Of a DNA stretch of 64,000 bases, positions 11,650 through 26,200 are shown piece after piece (the first letter of the stretch is position 1; each line of letters begins with the position of its first letter). The notes beneath the pieces were generated by a model, which saw nothing but the letters and a program-made list of their open reading frames with translations, was not told where the DNA came from and searched no databases. The stretch comes from Euphorbia lathyris (lineage: Eukaryota > Streptophyta > Magnoliopsida > Malpighiales > Euphorbiaceae). The position numbers and the translations under genes are program-made. The DNA is taken from contig NC_088916.1 in the NCBI RefSeq assembly GCF_963576675.1, positions 21,427,501 to 21,491,500 on the forward strand, in the 5' to 3' direction.

Positions 11650-11665
11650 AATTTTGAACACTTTT
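11650..11665. repeat. LINE target-site duplication, right copy
   Basis: AATTTTGAACACTTTT is identical to 5392-5407. It marks the 5' boundary of the LINE. Confidence 0.85.
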
Positions 11666-12034
11666 ATAACACTTAATAATAATGGGCATCTTGTGGGCTA
11701 ATTTAACACTCCGGTAAAAATAATCGATAAAGGACCGAAACTACTCGAAATCAAGGTGGTTCCGGCGGCTGGAGCGCCTGGACCCAAGTCCCCTGCATTC
11801 CTTTGTGTAAGGTCGTCCGCCTCCATTTTATTAAAAAAAAAAAACACAAATATAATTAATTTGCTGATATATTATAGAATTATGTTGATATATATTCCTA
11901 TACAAACACCGAGAATTCCGACACAGATAGGATTCTTTTCCAAGCAGGATTCTTATTCTATTTCCTTCTTGGAAAAGCATAAATTTTCTTCTATTACTCA
12001 CCGGGAAATTTATCAGCAGACTAGAACAGCAGCC
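11666..12034 (+). other. Upstream region of the F-box gene
   Basis: Non-coding. An open frame in the gene's own frame extends upstream from 12034 to 11756, but its composition (runs of Lys and Ile, poly-A near 11830) does not look coding. The ATG at 12035 immediately precedes the F-box, as in the family. TATA-like words near 11860-11890 are too common in this AT-rich DNA to call. The LINE end at 11649 limits the native upstream sequence to about 370 bp. Confidence 0.35.
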
Positions 12035-13802
12035 ATGAATTGGGAAGATCTTCCCATAGAATTAATCATTGAAATTCTGATGCGATTACCGGTGAAATCT
12101 CTTCTTCGTTTCCGATGTGTTTGTAAAGCATTCAATTCCATCATCAGTAGCCGGTATTTCATCAACTCTCATATCAAAGTAACATCAAAAAATAGAATTC
12201 ATAGGAGACTGATTTACATAGAAAACCAGTTACAGAATGCGGACAGTACTTCTGGTAAACACAAAAATCAAGTTTTAAACATCTATGATGGCTCCAATCA
12301 AATGTTCCCTTTCATCGTCGATCAAATGCAGTCACCAGTGCATAAGAATAACCCCGAAATTCATGTTGTAGACATCAATGATGGCTCCAGAGAAGTGTTC
12401 CCTCTCATCAATTTTCCGCCATTGCCGTCCTTTTGCACGGTATTCCAAGCTCACTGCAACGGTTTGGTTCTCCTCGGTCATGATTTTTATAGCCTTTCTG
12501 TTTGGAATCCATCCATGGGGCAATCCAGGTACTCTTTCAATTTCTCACACGATAATACAATTTTACATAAACTATTTAGCTTTGCTACAATTTAAATTTA
12601 ATTACTGTCGGAAATATCCCCAGTTGAATTTACCGGCGGGTATTTATACAACCGTTCTGCTATTAGCTGTTTTACTGACATGCAACTATGCAGTGAATAT
12701 TAGTTGATTTTTGTCTAAAAATGAACTGTTTCGAATTTTTAATAAATGCTTTTTGCCTCCTGTTTGGAAAAAAACAGTTCCAAAAAATAAAAACTAAAAC
12801 ACTAAATCATCTGTGAAATTTTATTTCCTTTGTTGTTCCTCCAGTAATTCGCAGCTGAAATTATTTCCCCGGAAATCATAGTTGTTGCTTAGCTATTTTC
12901 TTGGAGTGGATATGGTATTTTTTTTTTTTAATTAACAAAAAATATACAGCTAACTAGTGCAAAAATGCAGGAAACTTCCGATTTGCCTTTTGGAAATCCC
13001 TTATGATACATGCGGGATAACCAAACTTAGTATCGGCTATGATTCTCCTGCTGATGATTACAAGATTGTATTAATCAAAGAAATCAAAGGACCATTAATT
13101 AATCGCCAGGCTGTTTGGATTTTCGGATTGAAGTCGAATACTTGGAGGAGAATTCAGGATTTTCCCTACCCTGAATATCGAGTTATTCAAGGTGCTGAAA
13201 TTGGAAATTGCTTTGCAGATGCTGCTTTGCATTTCTTATGTCGTCATCGCCAATCATATATAATTGTTGCTTTCGATTTGGAGAAGGAGACATTCTCCGT
13301 AGTATCTCAACCTATTTACGAAACTCCGGGTTTTCTCACCTGTTTGCAGGTACGACTGACACTAACACTAACTCGATAACATGATTTACAACATTAACAT
13401 CATATCATATATAATCACATGGAATACTTGCAGGTTTATGAAGGCTGTCTTTATGTCGGCTTTTGCTCTTTTCTTGAAGACAAAGTCGAGTTATACGTTA
13501 GAAGGAAGAAATATCGAGTTGGGTTTAGTTGGAGGAAGAAGGACCGAGTTGAGTTTACTTGGAGTAAATTATTCTCTATTACACAACAACCATTGTGTTC
13601 TTTTCTGAAGTTTGGGAAAGTTTTGGAGTTTTCAAGAGATGGAGAAAAGCTTGTATTCTATGATAAACATGTGTATTCATGTGATATGATAGACAAAAGT
13701 ATCCAACAAATTGGGATTAAGAATGTTTATTCTGAAATGTATTTAGATTCTTTTCTATGCATTGAGAGTTTGGTTTCTCTAGATTGTATGGATAAACCAT
13801 AA
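12035..13802 (+). CDS. F-box protein with F-box-associated domain, three exons
   Basis: Exons 12035-12528, 12971-13349 and 13434-13802 join through GT-AG introns into a 413-residue protein. The first splice reads QSR then KLPICLL and the second LTCLQ then VYEGCLY, both typical for the family. Residues 1-45 are a clear F-box (DLPIELIIEILMRLPVKSLL, RFRCVCKAFNSII). The rest matches the plant F-box-associated region: NGLVLLG, SVWNPSMGQSRKLP, IGYDSPADDYKIV, then a WxR-type strand, GGCLY-like turn and a final beta-rich part. F-box proteins bind SKP1 through the F-box and present targets to an SCF ubiquitin ligase; the target here is unknown. No lesion is visible, so it may be functional. Length is normal for the family (about 350-420 residues). 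Confidence 0.85.
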
Positions 13803-14317
13803 GATGATTTTTTATGTTCCTTTAATTGGAGCAAAGGATGATCTTTTGGTTTATGAAATATTTGATTTATGCTACATATTGTAATGAAATATTTGATTTA
13901 TGTAACATTTTGTAATGAAATATTTTAATTTTCAAGGCTAAAATCAGTGTTTTTTTTTCACACACGGTCCTTAATTAGAAGCAATGTCGAGCAAAATTTA
14001 GAAGTTTTAAATCGTTTCGAGGTTTAGGGTTTATGATTTAGGAGTTGATGCTGTATTACGCCAAAAAATAAAGTACAATTAAAAATGGATTGCACTCTTC
14101 ACCTTGTAGTGTAGATGGTTCTTCTATTTATTGCATGCCTCATTGATCCCCACTACGACATGTCGTTTAACATGTCAAGCGTATTGTGTTAATCGAATTA
14201 TATAAAAATTGTGTTATCGTGCAGAGAAAACATGTGCGACAGTTGATCTAAATTGTAAACTTAATAATTAGATGATCAAATTGAAGAAATATATATGGAA
14301 AACAATATTTATAAATT
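13803..14317. other. Intergenic region, start of chitinase duplicate A
   Basis: The 3' flank of the F-box gene contains a short tandem repeat of GAAATATTTGATTTATG (13850-13925). From about 14085 the sequence (GGATTGCACTCTTCACC and on) matches the segment at 17694-17920, that is, the 3' flank of the chitinase copies. Confidence 0.5.
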
Positions 14318-15032
<715 letters not shown>

Positions 15033-15206
15033 TTGAAAGCACTAATTAAGCAGAAAGAAACTAGAATATGGGTTATATAGAGTAATAGTAGAGACATTCT
15101 TAATTGAATATTGAAGTTGAAGGTGAAGACGTGCCATAACAGTAATGAAGAGTCAAACATTAAAATACGAGATTGAAATTACAAATATTGATTCATTTTT
15201 CAAAAC

Positions 15207-16531
15207 TGTCATTTGGTTCGCGGAATGGAATAGAATAGTTATTCCAAAGGAATAGAATAACAAACAATGAAATAGATATTCCTTAAGAATAACTATTCTC
15301 ATGTTTGGTTGACAGGCTAAGATAGAATGGAATAGATAACTTTTTATTAAAAAAAAATAGCATTGCCCTCAAATGTAATTTCTTATTTCTTTTAAAATTT
15401 TAATTTACTATAAATTATTCAAATATTTAATACATATTATTTTTAAAAATCTATATAAAAAATTGGAAACATGAAAGATGGAAAAAAACACGAAAATAAA
15501 AAAAAAACATTAAAAACATGAAAAACAGAAAAAACGTTAAAAAAATATTGAAAACGTGAAAAAACGCAAAAAAAAATGTTAAAAACGTGAAAGCACAAAA
15601 GTGGAAAAATGCGAAATTCACGATATGGAAAAAAATGTTAAAAATAGGAAAACATGAAAAAAAATGGAAAAAACGAAAATTGTAAAAACATGGAAAAAAG
15701 CGAAAAACACGAAAACGTTAAAAACACGAAAATGTGAAAAAAATGTGTTTATAACGTTTTTCCATATTTTTGCGTTTTTGGATTTATTTTTTTTTGCGTT
15801 TGTTCACAATTTTGTATTTTTCGCGTTTTGTCACGTTTTTGTGTTATTCAAGTTATTTTTTGTTTCATTTTTCGTGTTTTTAAGTTTTTGTTTTTCGGTT
15901 TTTTCCTTTTTTCGCATTTTGTTATTTTTAATGTTATTCACGTTTTTCGTGTTTTTTTGCGTTTTCTCATGTTTTCGTGCTTTATTTGCGTTTTTCACAT
16001 TTTCGTATTTTCACTTTTTGTCACGTTTTTATGTTTTAACATTTTTTCACATTTTCGTGTTTTTCATATTTTTCCACGTTTTGTCACTTTTTCGTGTTAA
16101 TCTTGTTTTGTGTTTTTTTCGTGTGTTTGCACTTTTTCGCGTTTGTTCATGTTTTAATGTTTTTCGTGTTTTGTAACGTTTTCGAGTTATTCACGTTTTT
16201 CGTGTTTCATATTTTTCGCATTTTTACATTTTTTTTAACGCTTTCCCCATTTTTCCAATTTTCACGTTCTTTTTATAAATTATGGATTTGCCAAAATTTA
16301 TAGGATTTGAGAAATTAGATAGAGAGAAGATTAAAGATTTAATAGAGGGTGCTTTTATACATTACAAAAATATAGTTTGAGGAATAACTATTCCTTAGTT
16401 AAAATGAGGAATGACTATTCCACAAAAACAAGGAATAGAAATTCTATGGAAAAAATTCAACTAAAGGTGGGAATAATCATTCTTTAGGAATTACTATTCT
16501 ATTTTCTCTCTATTCTGCGAACCAAACGACA
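15207..16531. mobile_element. Foldback element full of AAAACGTGAAAA-like words
   Basis: The termini read TGTCATTTGGTTCGC (15207-15221) and GCGAACCAAACGACA (16517-16531), an inverted repeat. It continues inward as GAATGGAATAGAATAGTTATTCC-type sequence on both sides. From about 15470 to 15745 the plus strand is A-rich with AAAACGTGAAAA-like repeats. From about 15750 to 16270 it is the T-rich counterpart (TTTTCACGTTTTTGTGTT), so the whole interior can fold on itself. The insert is absent from duplicate B at the equivalent place, which supports insertion after duplication. No transposase is present and no clean target duplication was seen. Superfamily unknown. Confidence 0.65.
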
Positions 16532-17689
16532 TAAGTTTCAGAATGCAGTGCCCTGGATAATATTATGTCTACATATACATGAAAGCAAAGCAAGAATCCT
16601 GACCTTATTAGATTAACTGTTAAAGCAAGGCATCATCATCATTATTTATTAGCTAGCATAGAGAAATTTGAGACATTTCAAAAACATTTAATGTAACTTA
16701 AAATTACAGTCTTTTTTAACCTATTTCAACACATAAAATTAATATATTTAATTTTTTTTTTTGAGACAAGAATACATTTAAGTATTTATTCGTATAATTT
16801 ATTTGCTAACACTTAATTCGAGTTAAAAGACAAAAAAAAACACTTATTCGTAACCTAAAATATTTAACAAGTTACTTACAAGCAAAGCTAGTGAACGTAC
16901 TCACAAACAGCTTGCGCTCGTTAATTTTCTAATAAACAGAGTATGAATAGGCCAAAACTCGACTTGATTACAACCTTACACAAAAGTCAATAACACAACG
17001 AAACACAAGGACTAACGCCAACAGTTTAAAAAAAGTAATTCGAAAGAGGCGATTTTTTTAATATCAAAGATGCTATACGAACTTATAAAATGTCTTCACA
17101 TTATGGTATACAGTAGGTAAAAATGAAAGTCGTATACTATATATGAAATTTACCCCTCATTAGTTTAAGTGATAAAGTGTTAGTGAAGTATTGTTGACTT
17201 TTTTTTTTTTTTTTTTTTAAGAAAAGTATTATTGACTTTGAGTTTAAGTGATAAGTGTTAGTGAAGTATTGTTGACTTTGACAGCATTATCTTGTAATCA
17301 CACTTAAAATGCATGCTATTGGTTGTGGAATTGACAAAAATGACATTCAATCACATATATATATATAAAAAACAAAGTACAATTAAAAATGAGAAAAATC
17401 TATCTCCTCGAAGAAAAAAGTAGTGGAACAGCTAGCATGCCTCATACCAGAGTTTCTTTTGTCATTTTTCTTCTACTTTTGTATAATGTTTCAATGTTTT
17501 GTAATTAAGAACCATAATTTAATTGTTGCAGATTATAAATTTTGCTTGATTTGATTGATGATCGAGTAGGGATATTGATGATGAGAGCCAGAGCTTGTCC
17601 TCTTTATTGCTTGCAAGTAGATTACATGACCTGTGAATCCACCGGCAGCAATAAATTAACTCCATCCTGCATCAATTGCTGTTTAGCTC

Positions 17690-17690
<1 letters not shown>
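16532..17690. other. Intergenic spacer of the chitinase duplicates
   Basis: 16532-17095 matches 19008-19450 (distal 5' flank of the chitinase unit). A poly-T run lies at 17200-17218, with a nearby direct repeat of GTGTTAGTGAAGTATTGTTGACTTT (17177-17205 and 17254-17280). 17288-17372 is the dispersed repeat also seen at 2795-2875. No gene is visible. Confidence 0.4.
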
Positions 17691-19450
<1,760 letters not shown>

Positions 19451-20255
19451 TAATTCTCAAATTTATGTTCACAGTTAGCAAAGAACTAATCATTTCTCCT
19501 TCAATTCAACTTCGTATTCCAAGACTCGTAAGATCCGAAGAAAATGGAATTCCAAATCCGATTTGCAGGATTCCAAACATAAATATGTCCAAAATGCAGA
19601 TCTTTCAGATCTACATGGGTGCTGATAAAAGGCCATCAGAAAAATATCTCCTAATAAATTATTTCAGGTGAAGTCTGGAGAAGCACCAAGTTGTTGCAAA
19701 GCAAGAAACCTGATTTCTTGGTTGTCAAACACATTACATATAGAAAGAACAAACACTTCCAAATAATTGCCAAATAATTGTCAAGAATATCGATAAATAC
19801 ATAACACAATTATCGCAATCTTTACACTATAAAACTAACTCAAGTACTGAACATGAACATCATCCAGCCAATATATTTAGCAAAATGCATATTTCTAAGT
19901 AATATATGATAACAAAGAGTGTAAGTAAGTTGAAGAACATGTTCATTATTGTTGTACAACATTATACAACTACAACCATACCAAGTCAAAGTGTAGAATT
20001 GGCAATGGCAATCCTTAATTATGCACTATAAATAGGCAACCAGGCTAGGCTGCCTCCATTACTCCTTAAATCTATACATTAAGGAAAACTGTGATCCACT
20101 AGATGCTAAAATGTGCTTTCACTTTATCAATCTTTTTAACAAAATTAACTACAAACTCTCTATATATCTGACAATTACACTAGAAAAATGGATCAGAACG
20201 AGTTACCGCCTTCCTATTATTCTATTCTTTGACCACGCACGTGCATCCTATTATT
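19451..20255. other. 3' flank of the bHLH gene
   Basis: Non-coding on both strands; probably includes the 3' untranslated region of the minus-strand bHLH gene. No polyadenylation signal was singled out. Confidence 0.35.
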
Positions 20256-20280
20256 CTATTCTTTGACCGCGCATGTGCAT
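20213..20280 (-). repeat. Two-copy 34-bp tandem duplication spanning the bHLH stop codon
   Basis: CCTATTATTCTATTCTTTGA followed by CC, an A or G, CGCA, a C or T and GTGCAT is present twice (about 20213-20246 and 20247-20280). On the gene strand the upstream copy encodes the last residues and the stop; the second copy lies in the 3' untranslated region. Confidence 0.75.
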
Positions 20281-23200
20281 CGCCTTTGATGTTCTGTCAG
20301 TTCCTGCCATGTTCAAATCAACTACACTCAATTTTTTGCCTTCAGTACTCAGAACTTTTACTCAAGTACCTTCGAGTGAATCACAATTCTAAAAAGAAGG
20401 TTAGCATGGGGAATACCTGAATCTGCTTTTGAAGAAACTTAACGTACTCCACCGCCTCATCTAACATATCTGCAGTGTTTGTTTGCTGCATGTAAGAAAG
20501 ACAATAGCTCAAGTCAAATGACTAGATACTAACATTCATGGAGATATCCAATTCATTTGTTACGATCTGGTTCATATAAAACAAAAATTAAAGACAAGTG
20601 GGTGATGAAGTTAATAATTTTTCTTTTCTCATCAACAAACTGTTGTTTCAATTTTAAACCTAGCATAGTAAGGATTTGTTGCACATATAGTGTAGGCATA
20701 GTGCATCTTAAGAATTTAGTTTGAAGCTCTGCCGGCATATAAGCCCCAAAGTTACTGAACACCCATCCACAAACACAACTCATACAATTGAAAGTTCCCT
20801 TGAAAAGGATTGCACTGGTCAAGTGCTTTCCAAATTCAAGATATATTTCGGCACCAAGCAGAGGCAAACTGCTAAATGAGAAAGGGGCCTAGGTCAATAA
20901 AGATGAAATGAAAGCAGCAGAGAAAAGGCAAGGTACCAAAACACCAGGCTAGAAAAAACCCTCTGAAGTGATGTTATTTTACACGAAATAAAACCATTTA
21001 GGGCTACAAATGAAAAGCCATAGTATATGCATTGCATGATCAAATCAAACTGGTAAATGGATGTTCGCAAGTGATCATTTTTGTATATAGGGCTCAAGAG
21101 CAGCTTAGCAGCTCCAAAATAATTTTAAAATTATTTAATAAGTCAATTGAATAAATTTCATAAGGGAACAGTTCGAAAGTCATGGACCAATAATTATTCT
21201 GGAACGCAAAGTTATATGCAACATAACATATAATAAGATCACGCACTATTAATTACCTTCAGATTATTTTTCATATTGACTAATGAAGGCAAGGTTCTTA
21301 CAATCACGACCAGAAGAATATTAATTTCAATCGTACGATTTGAATAGTAGGTGTACGGTAGGAACTCCCGCATCCCTTGCAAAGCAAGACCTTTATGTAC
21401 TCATGACAGCATGACACCCTTAAGAATATGATACTTTGCTCATTGCTCATTATCTTAGCCATTATTACATTATTTGTTTCAAAATTCCAAACTTCAACTA
21501 CTAATCTATTCAGGGAAGATGAAAATGGTGCTAATGATGATGCACTGAGTAGTGTTCAACTCAATTTTGACTAGAGTGGAGCTCATATGAACACTGATCC
21601 TAATCTTTCATAACACTACTATCTCCCGATGCACCTCTGCATTAGATACAGGAATGTTCACATGCACCTTAATGACCAAATGAATTTGATCATTAACCGT
21701 TAGATCTAAGCTTATTAAATCTAAGCCTTAGGATGTTTTGAATCTCCACCATTTGATTTTAATAAGCCTAGATCTAATGGTGAATGACCAAATACTACAT
21801 GGTCATTAAGGTCCATGTGATCAAAACCGGCATCAGATAATGCCAAACACCTAAGAATGGGGGAAGATGAACTTACAGAATGCAAATTTGATGAGTTCTA
21901 TCATAGGCTAACTGAAACATGAACATATGGAGTTGAAACGAAGAGGAAGTTATGCAAAATAATCTGTAAAAAGATACTGATATTTTGGTATTATAAAAGT
22001 TATGTTAGTGTGATAACATACAAACATACAACATATTAGAATTTGAGGTTTCTGATCAATGATGGCCTGCATTCATCAAAAAGTTGCACAAGTTCTCTTT
22101 TTTATTTTTTAGCCAAGGGCACAAAATGTACTGTGTTTCTATAGTCAATGCATCTAAAATGAGTTGGGAACGACAATATTATACAATAAGATAGTAAACA
22201 AGAATACTGGACACCATTGATTAACGGCTCCCAGAAGCACATAATTTCTTTTTTTCTTTTTCCTTTCTCTTCTTGTGGAGCTAGAGGCAAACTAAAAGGA
22301 AATATAACAATATATAGATTCTTATGTAGTTCTATCCAAGGTCTACTATACATTGATGGACTCCTACCAATCTGGAGGGCCATGGTCTTCTATTGCCCTT
22401 GAGAAGCTCCACTCAAAGCCATTGCTTCTTGTTCGGCAAGGAAACCTCGAGAGAATGATTTTACATATTTCTCGTGGTCTCGATCCTTTTTTGCAAATTT
22501 TGATTTTTATCAATCACAACCCTTATAATAAGTTGGGTCAATTTTATGTGAAATCTAGGCATAAAAATAGATTTAAGTTATACTGACTAAAGTCATCAAC
22601 TTGTGTGAATTTTATATCACAATTAATTGATAGAAATAAGGCTTCATATCCAAAAACAATGCTAAAGTTTGCATTATTTTTCACCTTTTATCCAATTCTT
22701 TAATTTTATCAACTTCAGACTAGTATACATCATTTATTATACTTTTAGCTCATCTAGTAGGGAAAATGAAAAATATGCATATGTTAAGGAATATACAAAA
22801 CCATACAAGAAATGCTTGTTTTAACTAGTGGTGCTACATGGATTTTCTTTCTTCTAAGAAAATCAATATGTATGTTCATGTGTTCCAAATGAATATACAT
22901 AATATTTATTCTACTTACTAGGGTAGTTTTTTTGTATACACATTCTATTACTATGTTAAAGTTTTAGCATTAGGCCTTTAAACCATGCAATGTGGCATAT
23001 ACTACCCTGATTTGACAATCTACTTGCCTAGAACGATGAACAAGATTTAACTATCAAGTGCAACCTAGTTGGAAGTTATTCAACCCACTTAATTAGGGAT
23101 GGCAATGGGGCATAGGATGGGTTTTGAAATCGACTATCCATATCCCTCCAAATTTAAGATCAAGTCAGACAAGGAATATTTTGATGTGTAGTGAACTGAG

Positions 23201-26200
23201 GCGGAATAGGTACTACCCAATTACTTGGAGTATAAAAAAAAAGAATACTTTTCACATGTCTTATGTTCTATTAACAACACAACAATTATACAAACGCACA
23301 TTAAATGATGTGCACTTTTAACACAAAAAAATAAAAAGTATGAATAATTCATTTCCTTGAAAATTCTGATGGGAAAAAGTTAAATTAGTAAAAAGGGCGG
23401 CCCGGTGCATTACGCGTCCCCGCTAAGCGAGGGTCCGAGGAGGGGTCCCACCACAAGGGTGTACTGGGGGCAAGCCTTCCCTTGCCAATTTTTTTGGCAA
23501 GAGGCCGCTCCTAAGACTCGAACCCGTGACCTTCGGTCACACGACAACAACGTTTTACCGTTGCGCCAAGGCTCGCCCTCAAAAAGTTAAATTAGTAATC
23601 AAATTAAATTCTAGTCATTAGTATGGAAAATGGTTAGCAAATTAAACAAACAGGTCAAAATCAATATAAACAACATCTGAAATTATCAATAAAACTTATG
23701 AATTACAATTGGATCACCAAAGATGCTAAAGCAAGCAGTCTTAAAGCCTTGCATTTAAGACACAATTTTGATAACCGTGTCCTTCAAAAAATTACTATAG
23801 GAATGTTTCAGTACAATATAAAGAAGATAGTTTTAGATTATTAGTAGTAAGGGACACATCTTCGTTGCCCATTATCAAACCCATGCTAAGGAAGACTCTA
23901 AACTATGAGAGGTAAAAAAACAAATGATTATTGGAATATTTGGTCGTTCAGCGCTACACCATCCATTTGTTGACAATTAGAATTTCTAAATTATTGCTTA
24001 AGAGACTCAGTAGTCATCTAAAAAATAAGTTGCTATAGAATTTCTTAATTATTTTTGGTACCCTAAAAAGTAGATTGCCTTAGATTATTAGTCGGACACA
24101 CATCTTTATAGTCCACCAATTAAACCCATGCTAGTTGAAGCTAAGGTATTTTCCTACGGAAAATTCTAAATTAATTCTGAACTATGGTAAGTAAAACCAA
24201 ACCTATAATTCTTGGAAAACAATAGGTTATTTAGTACTAAACCCCTCATTAGTTGGCAATTACAATTTCTAAATAATGATAAATAATAGGAGTAAGCAGT
24301 TGGAACAATACCGAGAGATTAGTCACCATACATATTATCTTTAACTTCAAATATATTTTCTCAGCGGAGAGCAGAACTTTTCTAGGCTTAACTCTTAAGC
24401 ATTTTTCATTTGCCACAAAAGCTATCACAGTACACCTGAACATATCTGAACTTTTCAGTAAGTTCAGAAAATGTTGTGAAGTTAAATACGTGCCACACAG
24501 CCCCTTCACTTTCAGTTTCATTTTTAGAGAAGTCACTTGAGCCTAGAATTTGACAACCAATGAAAATGCCACTAGAGAGTAATAAAATGTTTTCTTCTAA
24601 ATCTATTTTAGTGTCATATCACCCACATCAGTATAAGTGTATTTATGTGGATGCCCATGCAGCATTAACAAATTGGTCCTCCAATTCTGGCTTAAATAGT
24701 TTCTAATATGAAAGTGAACTTGGGAGTTTTGTCACTCGAATTGAGCTTATAGCAATTCAGATATATTTATGTGGATGCCCATGAGGCATTAACAAATTGG
24801 TCCTCCGATTCTGGCTTAAATAGTTTCTAATATGAAAGTGAACTTGGGAATTTTGTCACTGGACTTGAGCTTTATAGCAATTCCGATATTTATAAAAAAA
24901 GTTCAGCAACAGCCAATGCACTTTACCCCAATACATGCAAGGAGTAACACAAACCCAATAGACTTGCTCAAATTATTTGCAAATGGATGTAACTTGTAAT
25001 TTTCTGGTTGATGGAATCAAATAATCTTGGAACAATCAAAATTGCATACCTTCATAAGATTTCTCATCACCTTCTTAACATTAAAAATAGTGAAGATACT
25101 TATTAGCATAGCATAATGATTGTGTGGGAAATAACTTGCAAAAGATTTGCATTGATCATTATTTCTCCTGTCACAGTAAGGCAATGTCGAGTTGAATATT
25201 CAGAAAGAGTCGCACCTTCCAAAAAATAAATTGATATGCAACAAAGAACTAAACTCAAAGAAACAATTTCCTAACCAATTTAGGAAGGGCCAAGACTTCC
25301 CACAGCAGCAAGCATATATAGTGAGAAAAGGAAAGTTAGGACTTGTACTTTTGTAGAGATATCATCTACGAGGGTAGAAATGACAAGCTATATTGGTCTT
25401 CACTTTTTGATGAATATGAGCAAAGCAAAAGGGAACATATTTTTAAAAACATATCTAGGTGGTGTCAACAGTAGGATAAGGGTGGGATGTTCCTATACTC
25501 TTAAAGTAAATGCTTGGAAACTGCATAAAATAGAAATGTAATGATCGAGTGAACATAAATATTCTTATCTTATCTCAAGGGAAACGAATTAGCGATCGAG
25601 AGAGAACATCAACAAGTTCATTTCATTAATAGTTGATGTACATTAATTCCAAGGAGCAAGACACAAAAGTATCAAATTCTCTCACTTCTATAGTTCTTGA
25701 AGTACAATAATATGATTTGTGACTTCAGCACTCAAGTAAACACCAATATTAACCTTTACTCCAAAAGATACCCTCATATCGAGTTAGAACGTTTTTGGAT
25801 TTGATAATTACATTAGCAATTCCGTTTTATTAAAAAAGTTTCAAGAATCCTTTCTCAATATATAGGACTTTCTCTTTGCTGTCAATTCACATAAAAACTT
25901 CCTTCAGAGACAAACTTGCCTAAGGAGAGATGCAACTCATAAGTGTCTGATTCTAAGTGTTTAAGAAGGTGTAAAGAATTTCCTTTACTTAATTTCAGTT
26001 TGGGCACTTTACTTCATATACTTCTATTTCATCCTAAAGGAAATGAAAGCACAACAAGATATATAAGTAAGCTAAGGATCAACAGGAACTGGAATGCAAA
26101 AAGCAGTATCACAGATAATAATTAAACCAAATGTAAAAAAATTAAACTAAAAATACTGAAAATATGGATATCCTTATGAGCCATATAACTGCAACGTGTC

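Noticed and set aside
11756..12034. In-frame upstream extension of the F-box protein
   Set aside because: The extension has low-complexity, non-coding composition, and the F-box begins within two residues of the ATG at 12035, as usual.
15664..16176. 170-residue plus-strand frame very rich in Phe
   Set aside because: It is the translation of the T-rich arm of the foldback element (TTTTTCACGTTTT-like repeats), not a protein.
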